Assembly (NCBI GenBank): GCA_913060675.1
Contig: CAJXUS010000016.1
Span: 1-64,000 of the forward strand
Direction of reading: 5' to 3'
Source of the DNA: an uncultured Rhodospirillales bacterium
Lineage (GTDB): Bacteria; Pseudomonadota; Alphaproteobacteria; Kiloniellales; Kiloniellaceae
DNA: 64,000 bases
The notes below the pieces were generated by a model, which had not been told where the DNA came from, made no database searches, and saw only the letters and a program-made list of their open reading frames with translations. Within the stretch, counting starts at the first letter, position 1. Each line of letters starts with the position of its first letter. Positions 8,815 to 18,785 of the stretch are shown here, piece after piece. Position numbers and translations under genes: made by a program.

Positions 8815-9480
8815 ATGACAAACCAACTCCCCATTTTATATAGCTTTCGACGTTGTCCTTACGCTATGCGCGCCAGACTAGGCCTACAAGGCAGCAATCA
8901 ACAATGTGAATTGCGAGAAATCGTCCTTCGAGATAAGCCAAGTCACATGCTACAGGCTTCACCAAAAGGTACAGTACCAGTCCTTATTCTTTCCGATGGT
9001 ACCGTCATTGAGGAAAGCCTCGATATCATGCTTTGGGCACTCAAGCAGAATGATCCCGAGGCTTTTCTATCCCCAAAACACAAAAACCTAGAAGAGATGC
9101 TCACCTTAATAAAAAGGTGTGAAAGCAATTTCAAATGTCACTTGGACCGTTATAAATATGCCCCGCGTTATGAAAACACCGATCCCTTAGACCATAGACA
9201 TAAAGCGGAATCTTTTCTTCAAGAGCTTGATCAACGCCTGACAGCGTCGCCATATTTATTTGGAGATCGAATTTCCCTGGCAGACATGGCGATCGCCCCC
9301 TTTGTGAGACAATTCGCCAATGTTGACCGAGTTTGGTTTGGGCAAACACCCTATTCAAATTTAAAAACCTGGCTCGATGATTTTCTAAACAGTCCGGCTT
9401 TCACAAACATACTGAACAAATACCCGGTATGGAAAGAGGGCGACCCAATTACTCTTTTCCCCACAACCGATGGCGCATAA
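8815..9480 (+). CDS. Glutathione S-transferase family protein
   Basis: This protein of about 221 residues has a thioredoxin-like N-terminal domain (LYSFRRCPYAMRARLGL, with CPYA at the active site and a cis-proline segment KGTVPVL) and a helical C-terminal domain (DRISLADMAIAPFVRQF, the N-capping aspartate motif of GSTs). The ATG at 8815 fits the family start; an in-frame ATG at 8740 would add 25 residues with no family resemblance. Neither has a strong ribosome binding site. A TetR gene follows after 48 bp on the same strand and may control it. Confidence 0.85.
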   Translation: MTNQLPILYSFRRCPYAMRARLGLQGSNQQCELREIVLRDKPSHMLQASPKGTVPVLILSDGTVIEESLDIMLWALKQNDPEAFLSPKHKNLEEMLTLIKRCESNFKCHLDRYKYAPRYENTDPLDHRHKAESFLQELDQRLTASPYLFGDRISLADMAIAPFVRQFANVDRVWFGQTPYSNLKTWLDDFLNSPAFTNILNKYPVWKEGDPITLFPTTDGA

Positions 9481-9528
9481 TTCTCAAGGCAATCTTGACA
9501 AAAAGACCGTTAGGTCCCTAAATAGAGC

Positions 9529-10125
9529 ATGATGTTAGGACGTCCACGCGAATTTGATATTGATATAGCGCTTGATCAAGCCATGGAGCTGTTTTGGACC
9601 CAAGGCTACGAAAGCACGTCATTACATAATTTACTGGCGGCAACCGGCTTATCAAAAAGCAGCCTTTACAAGGTCTTTGGCAGTAAACAAAAACTCTTTG
9701 AAATGTCCATTGATTACTATTCAGAAAAACTTCATGCATCTATGAAGAAAGGCTTAGAGGCCAAGAATTCTGGCTGGGCCTTTATTAACGATATTCTCCT
9801 GTATATCGCCCACGAAGGAGACCGCACACCTGAACCTAGAGGGTGCCTGCTCATCAACTCTATTAACGAATGGCGTGTTCGGGATCTGGAAATAAAAAAA
9901 CTGGTTATTGATCGCTTCAGTACATTTGAAGACTTATTCGAACAGGCTATTATCCGAGCCCAAAGCGAAGGGGATATTCCTCAAGATAACAGTTCACAAG
10001 AATTGGCCGCCTTCTTGGTTTGCAACATTGCAGGTCTGAGATCTTCTGTAAAATCCGGGGCAAGCAAAGAAAAACTCGACGCAATCGTACGCTTTATTCT
10101 CTCAAGTTTGAAGACACTCAAATAA
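9529..10125 (+). CDS. TetR/AcrR-family transcriptional regulator
   Basis: This 198-residue regulator has a TetR-type helix-turn-helix at residues 5-50 (GRPREFD, then YESTSLHNLLAATGLSKSSL and YKVFGSKQKLF). The C-terminal helices resemble the TetR_C subgroup with the PRGCLLINS motif. Two adjacent ATG codons (9529, 9532) are possible starts. It sits just downstream of the glutathione transferase gene, so a role in electrophile or drug response is plausible, but no ligand can be inferred. Confidence 0.88.
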   Translation: MMLGRPREFDIDIALDQAMELFWTQGYESTSLHNLLAATGLSKSSLYKVFGSKQKLFEMSIDYYSEKLHASMKKGLEAKNSGWAFINDILLYIAHEGDRTPEPRGCLLINSINEWRVRDLEIKKLVIDRFSTFEDLFEQAIIRAQSEGDIPQDNSSQELAAFLVCNIAGLRSSVKSGASKEKLDAIVRFILSSLKTLK

Positions 10126-10352
10126 AACAGACCAATTGGTCTCAATATCGAGATCCTTTATGGTATCTGCGAATTCCCCCATCGATCTCTGTTAATATAT
10201 AACTCGTTTCAGGTGGATGCGTTATTTGGTGATAGAGTTACACACTAATAGCCAACAGGGCGACACTTCCATTACAGGTGCATAAGAGCAGTAGTCATGT
10301 TACTCATTTGTAACAATACATCTTTCCTTAATAGAGACAGTAGAACAAACCC

Positions 10353-10778
10353 ATGATCCGGGTCACAAACCAAATACAAATTGATCCAGATGAACTGGAA
10401 GAAACCTTTATTCGGGCTTCTGGCTCTGGTGGACAAAATGTCAACAAAGTATCGACCGCAGTCCAACTGCGTTTCAATGCCAAAACCAGTCCAGCCATAT
10501 CGACTTTTGTCTTCAACCGCCTTTGTATTCTAGCCAGCCATCTTATGACCCAAGACGGTGAAATTATCATCACTGCCAACAGTCATCGCAGCCAAGATCG
10601 TAATCGTCAGGACGCTCGAGAAAGGCTGGTTGAGTTCATTAAAAAAGCCACCATCCAGCAAAAAAGCCGCCGCCCAACAAAACCAAGTAGATCAGCAAAA
10701 ACAAAACGCACCGACAAGAAGAAGCAGCGCGGCGCGATCAAAAAAGGACGTGGCAGTGTTTTTAAGTCAGATTTTTAG
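10353..10778 (+). CDS. arfB: Alternative ribosome-rescue peptidyl-tRNA hydrolase ArfB (YaeJ/ICT1 type)
   Basis: This 141-residue release-factor homolog frees stalled ribosomes by hydrolysing peptidyl-tRNA. The catalytic GGQ lies in ASGSGGQNVNKVSTAVQLRF (about residues 22-41). The C-terminal 35 residues are a very basic tail (KKATIQQKSRRPTKPSRSAK and onward) of the kind that enters the empty mRNA channel. Length and layout match ArfB rather than a full release factor. Its last 17 bp overlap the convergent Crp-like gene. A decayed partial copy of this gene lies 1.2 kb downstream at 11983-12304. Confidence 0.92.
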   Translation: MIRVTNQIQIDPDELEETFIRASGSGGQNVNKVSTAVQLRFNAKTSPAISTFVFNRLCILASHLMTQDGEIIITANSHRSQDRNRQDARERLVEFIKKATIQQKSRRPTKPSRSAKTKRTDKKKQRGAIKKGRGSVFKSDF

Positions 10779-11325
10779 CATTTTTTCTTCTTTTTGCTAA
10801 TTCGCGATACAGGGATTCTGGACTTACCCCAATTTGTGAAGCGATGCTTTTCCATTCTCCCTTTAGTGGCATTTCGCTATCATTCAGAACCAACCAACCA
10901 TCTAAGCGATCTGATACCGTGTGTCGCGATAAAATTTCCAATCGGTTGCGAGTTGACTGAATTTCTTGGGCAAGTTTTTTCCCCCACATCAATGACAGTT
11001 CCTCATCATCACGAAGAAATTTCAGAAACGTCGCCTTCGGTAATACAAATACGGTAGAGGAGTATTTGGCGAAAGCATCGCAATGATATATTTGGGAATA
11101 AACGGACGCTTCAGCTAGGATTGTTCGATCTCCAGCACGCTGTAAAACGATTGATGTCCCATCGTGCAGATTGCGTGTTAATTCGACTAATCCAGCATCC
11201 ACAATATAGACTGAACATACAGCATCGTTTTGATAAAACAGATAACTGTTTTGTTCGATCTTTTTTGTGATTTTAATTTTTGGAATTATTTTTTCAATAA
11301 AATCTTCTGACATGATAACTATCAT
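10762..11325 (-). CDS. Crp/Fnr-family transcriptional regulator
   Basis: This 187-residue protein has an N-terminal cyclic-nucleotide-binding-type beta barrel (residues 15-115, with NDAVCSVYIVDAGLVEL) and a short C-terminal helix-turn-helix (WKSIASQIGVSPESLYREL, about residues 158-176). There is no FNR-type cysteine cluster. It is shorter than E. coli Crp, and the DNA-binding part is compact. In-frame ATG codons at 11325 and 11313 are both possible starts. It is transcribed away from a Spy-like gene across 63 bp, which is the most likely target. Confidence 0.85.
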   Translation of the reverse strand: MIVIMSEDFIEKIIPKIKITKKIEQNSYLFYQNDAVCSVYIVDAGLVELTRNLHDGTSIVLQRAGDRTILAEASVYSQIYHCDAFAKYSSTVFVLPKATFLKFLRDDEELSLMWGKKLAQEIQSTRNRLEILSRHTVSDRLDGWLVLNDSEMPLKGEWKSIASQIGVSPESLYRELAKRRKNAKNLT

Positions 11326-11388
11326 GTCTCAATTTCGTTTAGTCAGACAAGAATAAACATGATCAACAATTACAAATGAGAAAATTTC

Positions 11389-11919
11389 GTGTTCAAGTTT
11401 CTATTACCAGTGGCTTTATTGCTCCTCACAACACCTACCTTTGCTCAAAGCATAAACCATGGGCATGTTTCAAAATATCTCGGCGAGGAACAGAGAAGTA
11501 TAAAAAGCTTATCTGCTGAGGACATAGACGAATTACAAGCGGGTCGCGGCTGGGGGCTAGCCAAAGCGGCCGAATTAAATGGAATACCGGGGCCATCACA
11601 TATACTGAAAATGAAGGAAGAACTCCACCTCACCCTCCAACAAGTAAAAAAAATTCAGAAACTATTTGATCAAATGAAAGCAACAGCTGTTGTACAGGGA
11701 GAGAAATTAATTGCCCTTGAACAAGAACTTGGACAATCCTTCAAAAATAAGACAATTGATCAAATAAAACTGCGTATATTATTAGAAAAAATTCAAGACG
11801 CGCGCACAAACCTAAGGTTTACGCATTTATCAACACATCTTCATACTCATAAAGTTTTGACGACAGACCAAACTAAAAAATACAATTATTTAAGAGGATA
11901 TTTGATATCCAACCACTAA
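11389..11919 (+). CDS. Periplasmic Spy/CpxP-like protein
   Basis: This 176-residue exported protein starts at GTG with a clear signal peptide (FKFLLPVALLLLTTPTFAQ, cleavage after residue 20). The mature part is helical and resembles the Spy/CpxP/heavy-metal-resistance fold: ELQAGRGWGLAKAAELNG, then LHLTLQQVKKIQKLFDQM and a second LTxxQ-like repeat (VLTTDQTKKYNYLRGY) near the end. Such proteins act as periplasmic chaperones or metal-stress sensors. A Crp-like gene is divergent to it. Confidence 0.65.
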   Translation: MFKFLLPVALLLLTTPTFAQSINHGHVSKYLGEEQRSIKSLSAEDIDELQAGRGWGLAKAAELNGIPGPSHILKMKEELHLTLQQVKKIQKLFDQMKATAVVQGEKLIALEQELGQSFKNKTIDQIKLRILLEKIQDARTNLRFTHLSTHLHTHKVLTTDQTKKYNYLRGYLISNH

Positions 11920-11982
11920 ATTTTTTCAAATTAAAATTAGGTAAATTATTACCGTTTGGACTCAGTACTGCATAATAGTACG

Positions 11983-12304
11983 AAACATTAACAAAGCATC
12001 GACCGCAGTCCAACGTGTTTTAATGCCAAAACCAGTCCTGCCATAACGACTTTTGTCTTCAACCGCCTTTGTATTCTGGCCAGCCATCTTATGACCCTAG
12101 GCGGCGAGATTATCATCACCGCCAACAGTCATCGCAGCCAAGATCACAATCGTCAGGACGCTCGAGAAAGGTTGGTTGAGCTCATCAAAAGAGCCGCCGC
12201 CCAACGAAACCAAGTAGATCAGTAAAAACAAAACGCAATGACAAAAAAAGCAGCTTGGCGCAATCAAAAAAGGCCGTGGCAGTGTCTCAAAATCTGATTA
12301 CTGA
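11983..12304 (+). pseudogene. Truncated, decayed second copy of arfB
   Basis: This stretch aligns base by base with 10439-10778 of arfB. Shared runs include AGCCATCTTATGACCC and CGTCAGGACGCTCGAGAAAG. It lacks the first 90 bp or so, including the GGQ codons. It also has a one-base deletion after CCGCAGTCCAAC, an internal TAA (CCATAACG) where arfB reads CCATATCG, a deletion of about 19 bp in the basic tail, and many substitutions. No ribosome binding site or start is apparent. It is a remnant of a duplication or of a second allele gained by transfer. Confidence 0.9.
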
Positions 12305-12343
12305 GTGGTAATATAATGTACAAAATTAATCAAAAAACATAGA

Positions 12344-14020
12344 TCAGAGCTTGTGATAATCTCTGAGCTTCTCGTAATCCCCTTCACGAAGATACTCAAA
12401 CAAATCCCGCCGCTCATCCTCTCCGACCCCTGCAGCTTCAAGGGTAGAGGCTCCTAAACGTAAGCTCGCTTCCACGGTTTCCGGTATCGCATGCGAGGCC
12501 CCAAGCTCGGTAAAATGATCCGCGTCATCCCAATCGCGGACACGGACATGCAAGGGAACATCTGGATACAAGCGTTTCATTGTACGAACGACAGCTTCCG
12601 CCGCTTTGTAATCATCAAGCGTTATAACCATAAGACGTGCACGAACAGCGCCCACCGCCCGTAAGATCTCGGGCCGACTGGCATCACCAAACAAGACATT
12701 GTAGCCAAGCCGTCTCCCCTCAGCGACTTTTTTTGCGTCCATATCAACGGCAACACAGCTCACGTCAACGTTTCGAAGCATACCTGCGATCACTTCGCCG
12801 ACCCTGCCAAATCCTGCAATAATAACTGGCCGCTCAGGTACCGGCTCAGACGTTTCCATGGCATATGAAGCCGCCGACTTAAGCCTTTCAGCGATAATCT
12901 CACCAGCCCTTACCATAGGAGGGGTCATAACCATGCTCAGCACAATAACGGCGATGAGGGTTTCCATCATCCCTTCAGGTAAAAGGCCAAGGCTGTCCCC
13001 CAGGGTAAAGAGAACAAAGCCAAATTCACCAGCTTGAGACAACAAGAATCCGCTTCTCACGGCAATCGACAGTGGTATCTTCCATGATTTTGCCAAGGCA
13101 ATGATAACCAGAGCTTTAATTGCGATCAGGGCCAGAGCGCCCAGAATAACCTGTTCGTAATTAGCAAACAGAGATTCAGGCACAAACGACATGCCAACGC
13201 TCATAAAGAAAAGCCCTAGAAGCAGACCACGAAAAGGCATGATATCTGCTTCAATCTGTTGCTTGTACTCGGACTCTGACAACAGAACCCCAGCGATAAA
13301 GGCCCCCATAGCCATGGATAACCCCACTAATTCCATCACCCAGGCAAATCCAAGCACCAGCAAAAGGGCTGTCGCGACAAATACATCACTGTTCTTGCTA
13401 TGCGCAATCGTATGTAACAAGGGATTAATCGCAAACCGCCCGACAACAAGTACCGAAATGAAAATTCCGATCGACTGAACCAACGCGAATCCCATAGAGA
13501 CCGAGAAACGCATTTCCCCGAGCGCCAAAAGAGGCAAAAGAATCAAAAGAGGGACAACGGCCAAATCTTGAAAAAGAAGGATCGAGAAACTGACACGGCC
13601 CCAATGACTGGTGGTTTGGTGCTTGTCAGCCAGGATTTGTACACCGAAAGCGGTCGATGAAAGCGCTAGGCCAAACCCGATAACCAAGGCTGTTTCCTTC
13701 GCAATCCCCAAAGCAAAATAAGCAAGTGCTGCAATCAACAATCCGGAAATAGCTACTTGTAATCCCCCAAGGCCCAAGACCAGCTTTCGGAGCACCCATA
13801 AACGCTGGGGTTTGATCTCAATACCAATGAGGAAGAGCAGAAAAATAACACCAAATTCACCAATGTGGCGCATGTAGGTCGCGTCGTTAACAAGAGCAAG
13901 TCCAGCAGGTCCGATTACAGCACCCGCAAATAGATACCCAAGGACAGAGCCAAGACCCAATCGACTGAACAACAAAACCGCCATTACGGATGCCGCCAGA
14001 AGCGATACGATCTCGAGCAT
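12344..14020 (-). CDS. CPA2-family monovalent cation:proton antiporter with RCK/TrkA-N domain (Kef/YbaL type)
   Basis: This 558-residue integral membrane protein has about twelve membrane helices (residues 1-380, Na/H-exchanger fold) followed by a cytoplasmic TrkA-N NAD-binding domain (RPVIIAGFGRVGEVIAGML, about residues 394-412). It probably exchanges potassium or sodium for protons under control of a bound nucleotide. I chose the ATG at 14020 because AAGGGGAT lies just upstream; an in-frame ATG at 14059 has no such signal and would add 13 residues. KefB, KefC and YbaL are possible closest relatives; no KefF/G-type ancillary gene is adjacent. Confidence 0.87.
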   Translation of the reverse strand: MLEIVSLLAASVMAVLLFSRLGLGSVLGYLFAGAVIGPAGLALVNDATYMRHIGEFGVIFLLFLIGIEIKPQRLWVLRKLVLGLGGLQVAISGLLIAALAYFALGIAKETALVIGFGLALSSTAFGVQILADKHQTTSHWGRVSFSILLFQDLAVVPLLILLPLLALGEMRFSVSMGFALVQSIGIFISVLVVGRFAINPLLHTIAHSKNSDVFVATALLLVLGFAWVMELVGLSMAMGAFIAGVLLSESEYKQQIEADIMPFRGLLLGLFFMSVGMSFVPESLFANYEQVILGALALIAIKALVIIALAKSWKIPLSIAVRSGFLLSQAGEFGFVLFTLGDSLGLLPEGMMETLIAVIVLSMVMTPPMVRAGEIIAERLKSAASYAMETSEPVPERPVIIAGFGRVGEVIAGMLRNVDVSCVAVDMDAKKVAEGRRLGYNVLFGDASRPEILRAVGAVRARLMVITLDDYKAAEAVVRTMKRLYPDVPLHVRVRDWDDADHFTELGASHAIPETVEASLRLGASTLEAAGVGEDERRDLFEYLREGDYEKLRDYHKL

Positions 14021-14319
14021 ACTTATCCCCTTCCCCGAAGCTGAAAAATGTTCGTTCATTGCATGATAATGTCTCAGAGGATCTCAAGACATCATTGTTA
14101 GAACTTCCATCAGGATAAGAGCATCTTGTTAACAAATAAATATGGTTAACCGAGATAATTGAAAAATATTAGCAATGTTCATTTACAAGGCTCACAATTT
14201 TATTTGCTCATAAATCATATAATCTGAAAAGAAACGATATGCCCTTTGACCAATCCAATTAAGAAGGACAAAATATTCACGAATTAACAAAGCCCCCTCC
14301 ACACCGAAAGACTATTCCT

Positions 14320-15906
14320 TTGACCCATAACTTTTCCAGATCTCAAACTATCCGCAAGCCTGTATCTGTAACCACAGGGGGTGTTGTCGCAGCACAGCAT
14401 GTCAAAGCTGCTGAAATTGGTGCCGCAGTTCTCGAAGATGGCGGAGATGCGGTTGACGCTGCAGTCGCGGTTTCTTTTGCCATGGGCGTTCTTGAGCCTT
14501 GGATGAGTGGTCCTGCCGGCGGAGGTGCCATGATGATATGGCGGGCGGATGAGCAAAAGGCCTACGCCCTCACCTATGGCATGAAGTCGCCCAAGGCACT
14601 GGACACGAAGGCTTTCCCTCTAGCAAAGGATGGGAAAGCTGCTGATCTTTTTCCCTGGAAATCGGTCGTTGGCGACAAAAACGTTCAAGGCCCTCTATCA
14701 ATAGCAGTCCCCGGAACAGTTGCAGGAGCATCGCTAGCACACGATGCTTTTGGAAAAATGTCTTGGAATGACTTGCTTCAACCCGCGATCAAAGAAGCGA
14801 AAGCCGGACTTCACGTTGATTGGTACGCAGCCCTCGTGATCGCCTCAGCGACCCGTGCGCTCAGCGTAGATCCCGATGCCGCTACCATGTTTCTTGAAGA
14901 CGGCCAGTGGCCAACAATCGCAGGCTGGACGGCCCTTTCTGAAAAACGTATTAGCCTGTCCAAAGTCGCAAGCACATTAACACAGCTAGGAGAGGCCGGA
15001 GCTCAGGATTTCTACACCGGAGATATCGCCGCTGCCATGGTAAAGGATGTTCAGGATAAAGGCGGCTTTCTTTCCATGGAAGACCTCGCGGCCTATTCCG
15101 TTGCCTTTGAAGAACCACTGGACATTCCCTATCGGGGAAGCCGTATCCTCGCGACGCCAACTTTAACGGCCGGACCAACTCTTGCAGACACTCTCGGCCA
15201 GCTTGAAAATATGTTTGATCCCAGTCAGGAACTGGGTATGAAGCCATCTGCTGAAGCATTCCAATCCTATGCCAAGGCCCTGCAATCCTCCTACGAACGC
15301 CGCCTTGTAAGTATGGGCGACCAAGATGCTCCGCATTCTCCCTCTTGCACGACCCATTTTTCCATCGTCGATCGCCACGGTAATATGGTGTCAATGACGC
15401 AGACCTTGCTGTCTCTATTTGGCTCCCGCGTTGTTTCGCCCTCTACTGGATTTTTGATGAACAACGGCATCATGTGGTTTGATCCAGAACCAGGGCATCC
15501 CAACTCCCTGGCACCGGACAAACGATGCCTCATGAATGTCTGCCCTGTCATTGGCGAGAAGGGGGGCAGACGTTTCGCCTTGGGTGCTTCTGGGGGCCGC
15601 AAGATCATGCCCGCAGTCATGCATCTTTCTTCTTTCCTCACCGACTTTGACATGAGCCTAGAGGACGCTTTCCATCATCCAAGAATGGATGTTTCGGGCG
15701 GTGATACCATTGTTGCCGATGAAAACCTTTCCTCTGAAATCATCGCAGCCTTATCCAGCAACAACCAGGTAACAACCACCAAACGCACGGCATTTCCTTA
15801 TGCCTTTGCTTGCCCAGCCGGTGTGCTACGAGAAAAAGAAAACAATATGGGATGCACTGAAATTATGTCTCCCTGGGGCGATGCTGTATCAGAAAGAACG
15901 AAGTAA
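14320..15906 (+). CDS. Gamma-glutamyltransferase family protein
   Basis: This 528-residue N-terminal-nucleophile hydrolase precursor of the gamma-glutamyltransferase family removes or transfers gamma-glutamyl groups from glutathione and related peptides. The autoprocessing site is SCTTHFSIVD: Thr344 would become the N-terminal nucleophile of the small subunit. Further family motifs are GSRVVSPSTGFLMNNGIMWF and ALGASGGRKIMP. I see no signal peptide, so it may act in the cytoplasm. The TTG start at 14320 is the best available but its ribosome binding site is weak. The next gene (M20 hydrolase) begins directly after the stop codon. The neighbouring 5-oxoprolinase genes suggest a gamma-glutamyl scavenging role. 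Confidence 0.88.
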   Translation: MTHNFSRSQTIRKPVSVTTGGVVAAQHVKAAEIGAAVLEDGGDAVDAAVAVSFAMGVLEPWMSGPAGGGAMMIWRADEQKAYALTYGMKSPKALDTKAFPLAKDGKAADLFPWKSVVGDKNVQGPLSIAVPGTVAGASLAHDAFGKMSWNDLLQPAIKEAKAGLHVDWYAALVIASATRALSVDPDAATMFLEDGQWPTIAGWTALSEKRISLSKVASTLTQLGEAGAQDFYTGDIAAAMVKDVQDKGGFLSMEDLAAYSVAFEEPLDIPYRGSRILATPTLTAGPTLADTLGQLENMFDPSQELGMKPSAEAFQSYAKALQSSYERRLVSMGDQDAPHSPSCTTHFSIVDRHGNMVSMTQTLLSLFGSRVVSPSTGFLMNNGIMWFDPEPGHPNSLAPDKRCLMNVCPVIGEKGGRRFALGASGGRKIMPAVMHLSSFLTDFDMSLEDAFHHPRMDVSGGDTIVADENLSSEIIAALSSNNQVTTTKRTAFPYAFACPAGVLREKENNMGCTEIMSPWGDAVSERTK

Positions 15907-17292
15907 ATGACAACACGTAGCGGGACGATCCAAAGAGCTGAAAGTTATTTTGATAATGGCACCTTTCTTGAGGACCTAACCCGTTTGGTTGCCATTGAAA
16001 CCGAGAGCCAGAATGCCGACCAGCGCGAAGAATTATATCGCTATCTCATCGAAGAGATGACACCCTTGCTTTCTTCCTTGGGCTTCGCATCTGAAGTATT
16101 TGAAAACCCGGATCAAAACGGTGGCCCAATCCTTGTTAGTGAGCGTATCGAAGATCCTGCATTTCAAACAATTCTGACTTACGGTCATGGCGATGTTATT
16201 CGCTCTCGAACGGATCAATGGCGTGAAGGCCTGCATCCTTTCAAGGTTGTCGTCGAGGGTGAAAAAATATATGGACGCGGCACAGCCGATAACAAATGCC
16301 AACACCTCATTAATCTCTCGGCACTGTCCTGCCTACTTGAAGAACGCGGCAATCTTGGCTTCAACGTTAAAGTGGTCATAGAGACTTCTGAAGAAACTGG
16401 ATCTGCAGGCCTTGCTGATTTCTTTAATGAACACAAAGAACGTCTGAAAGCCGATGTCCTTATCGCCTCTGATGGACCACGCCTACATCCGGACACACCA
16501 ACCCTGTTTATGGGGACCCGGGGAGCTATCAACTTCGATCTAGAAGTCAATTTACGTGAAGGCGCAAACCACTCTGGAAACTGGGGTGGCCTGCTTGCTG
16601 ATCCAGCAATTATCCTGGCCCACGCTATCGCATCCATTTCTGATGCCAGAGGCCAGATCCAAATTAAGGATTGGCGCCCTACAAGCCTCACCCCTGAAAT
16701 CAAAGAGATTTTAAAGGGGCTCCCTATTGAGGGCGGTCCAGAAATAAATGAAGATTGGGGAGAGGAAGATCTCACTCCAGCAGAACGGGCGTTTGGCTGG
16801 AACTCTTTTTCTGTTCTTGCCATGAAATCCGGTGTCCCCGAAGCACCTGTAAACGCTATTTCGGGCAGTGCCTCTGCACATTGTCAGTTACGCTTTGTCG
16901 TTGGTACAGACGCAGATCAAATTCTTCCTGCTCTACGCAACTACCTTGATAAAAATGGATTTTCGAACGTAACGATTAAGCCCGGTGATGATCTGTGTTT
17001 CAAAGCAACGCGCCTGGATCCGGATCATCCCTGGGTAAAGTTCGCCGCGGAATCAATATCAAAAACCAGCGGAAAGAAACCACACATATTACCCAACCTG
17101 GCTGGATCACTCCCCAATGATACCTTCAGTGATATCCTGGAGTTACCAACAGTATGGGTGCCTCATTCTTATGGTGGATGCTCTCAACACGCGCCAGATG
17201 AACATATCTTGAAATCTATATCCCGCGATGGGCTCAGAAACATGGCTGGCCTGTTTTGGGATATCTCTGAAAAAGATTGTAATCAAACTTAG
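15907..17292 (+). CDS. M20-family metallohydrolase (dipeptidase/deacylase)
   Basis: This 461-residue zinc hydrolase of the M20 family has the first metal histidine and catalytic aspartate in YGHGDV (about residue 96), the bridging aspartate in [11 protein letters not shown] (about residue 123), the catalytic glutamate pair in ETSEETGS (about residues 160-165) and a late histidine near [14 protein letters not shown]. It has the inserted dimerisation domain of dipeptidases and carboxypeptidases. It abuts the gamma-glutamyltransferase stop codon, so the pair is one operon and likely works on the same peptides. The exact substrate is not visible. Confidence 0.88.
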   Translation: MTTRSGTIQRAESYFDNGTFLEDLTRLVAIETESQNADQREELYRYLIEEMTPLLSSLGFASEVFENPDQNGGPILVSERIEDPAFQTILTYGHGDVIRSRTDQWREGLHPFKVVVEGEKIYGRGTADNKCQHLINLSALSCLLEERGNLGFNVKVVIETSEETGSAGLADFFNEHKERLKADVLIASDGPRLHPDTPTLFMGTRGAINFDLEVNLREGANHSGNWGGLLADPAIILAHAIASISDARGQIQIKDWRPTSLTPEIKEILKGLPIEGGPEINEDWGEEDLTPAERAFGWNSFSVLAMKSGVPEAPVNAISGSASAHCQLRFVVGTDADQILPALRNYLDKNGFSNVTIKPGDDLCFKATRLDPDHPWVKFAAESISKTSGKKPHILPNLAGSLPNDTFSDILELPTVWVPHSYGGCSQHAPDEHILKSISRDGLRNMAGLFWDISEKDCNQT

Positions 17293-17299
17293 AACACAC

Positions 17300-18742
17300 T
17301 CAGCTTATTCTCGGCCAGATGTCCCTCCGCGCATAACAATAATTCGTTGTGCGCGGATCATTTGGGTAAGGGCCGTCAACGCTTGCGTATAAAATCTCGG
17401 CGGCAATGGGTTTAAAACCATCATAAAAATGGTTTGTCGATTTTATCACCAGTATTTTTTTAGACTTGGGATCAACGCCAAGATTACTAAAAAGACTGGG
17501 ATCAAAACTCTGGCTACGGTTTGAATTGAGGATAACTGTAATACCCTTATAGTCGATCGCAACAGAATCACCCAATGGGACAATAGATTTCCCAAAATCC
17601 TGGGTCGCATCCCGGACAATCTTAAGCACCTTAATCTCTGCGTCGATTGGCGGACCAGCCGTGTCTGACATCTTGCTGCCAAAACGTAATTTCAACGTAG
17701 CTCCCTCGCCAGCCGAAATACATGTCCGTACCGCCATAGGATCCCAGATTGTGCCTACCGCGGCATCCCGCACATTGTGATCAATAAGCGTCCGCAGGAG
17801 TATTGTGGAATCGCCGGGCACTCCACCACCAGGATTATCCCAAACGTCAGCAATAACGATGGGGCCGACATCCGCTTTGATGGCCTTATCTACGGCTTCA
17901 TGCGGGGATATAAACTCTGGCCGTGTCCTTCCTCTAAACGAATAAAGTTCCTGGCTCAAATTTTTTACGAGCTGTGCTGGAAGATCAGTGTTGTTTTCAG
18001 CAACAACGAACACCTTTGTTCCCATATCCGGGACATCCCCAGCCATAAAACCATGAATTACCGAAAGCGACAGAACTCCATTTTCCCCTTCAAGATCCTG
18101 TAATTTATCAACAAAACTACGCATCGGCTCGCGACTGGTTGGCAGCACTTCAATCATGTTGCAATCAGCAACGTGAATTACGGGTCTGATCTCACCTTTT
18201 ACCGCACGCAGGACCAGATCAACACAATCTTCAGCCCGTTCAACAAAATCCGTATGAGGAAACTCCTTGAACGCTACCAAAATGTCTGCTGAATCAGTTC
18301 TCTTTTTTGAAAGGTGACTGTGGGGATCCAACGTTGCTCCGATGATGACATCAGGTCCAACGATCTCACGTACTTTCGAGAGTAACTCCCCCTCACAATC
18401 CTGGCAATTCTGCGCAACCATTGCGCCGTGTAAACCAAGGACAACAGCATCAACAGGTAAAGCTTCTTTCAATTGATCCAGAACTTCAGTTCGTAATCGA
18501 TCCCAAGTCTGCGCGTTAACAATTCCACCCGGTTCCGCCCATGTCGCCGTTCCTTCAATTAGGTCCCACCCTTCCGCCTGAGATCGACGGCGGCAAACAG
18601 GAAATACCGCGCTACACAATGTTGGCGTCTCGGGGTGATCACCCGGGGCAGCATAAAAGCTTTCCATGAAATCACTTATGTCTGCCCGCAAAGGAGAAAA
18701 TGTATTCGTTTCTGTCGCAACGGATGCGCAAAATACCCGCAC
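17300..18742 (-). CDS. M81-family metallohydrolase (MlrC-like)
   Basis: This 480-residue protein of the MlrC/M81 family is named for a microcystin-degrading peptidase; most members have unknown substrates. The N-terminal domain shows ATETNTFSPL (residues 9-18) and VVLGLHGAMVAQNCQDCEGE (about residues 98-117), and the middle shows DPHSHLS and FKEFPHTDF, with histidines suited to a zinc site. The start is GTG with GAGGT upstream. It is convergent with the M20 gene (7 bp apart) and probably begins a unit of its own. The peptide-hydrolase setting suggests cleavage of unusual or cyclic peptides; this is inference. Confidence 0.85.
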   Translation of the reverse strand: MRVFCASVATETNTFSPLRADISDFMESFYAAPGDHPETPTLCSAVFPVCRRRSQAEGWDLIEGTATWAEPGGIVNAQTWDRLRTEVLDQLKEALPVDAVVLGLHGAMVAQNCQDCEGELLSKVREIVGPDVIIGATLDPHSHLSKKRTDSADILVAFKEFPHTDFVERAEDCVDLVLRAVKGEIRPVIHVADCNMIEVLPTSREPMRSFVDKLQDLEGENGVLSLSVIHGFMAGDVPDMGTKVFVVAENNTDLPAQLVKNLSQELYSFRGRTRPEFISPHEAVDKAIKADVGPIVIADVWDNPGGGVPGDSTILLRTLIDHNVRDAAVGTIWDPMAVRTCISAGEGATLKLRFGSKMSDTAGPPIDAEIKVLKIVRDATQDFGKSIVPLGDSVAIDYKGITVILNSNRSQSFDPSLFSNLGVDPKSKKILVIKSTNHFYDGFKPIAAEILYASVDGPYPNDPRTTNYCYARRDIWPRIS

Positions 18743-18785
18743 AGGGAAACCTCACAATAATATTTTTATCAATCGTATTGAAATG

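Noticed and set aside
16215..16823. A 202-residue minus-strand open frame within the M20 hydrolase gene
   Set aside because: It lies wholly inside a well-supported gene and its composition (many Arg, Ser and Pro) is typical of antisense shadows.
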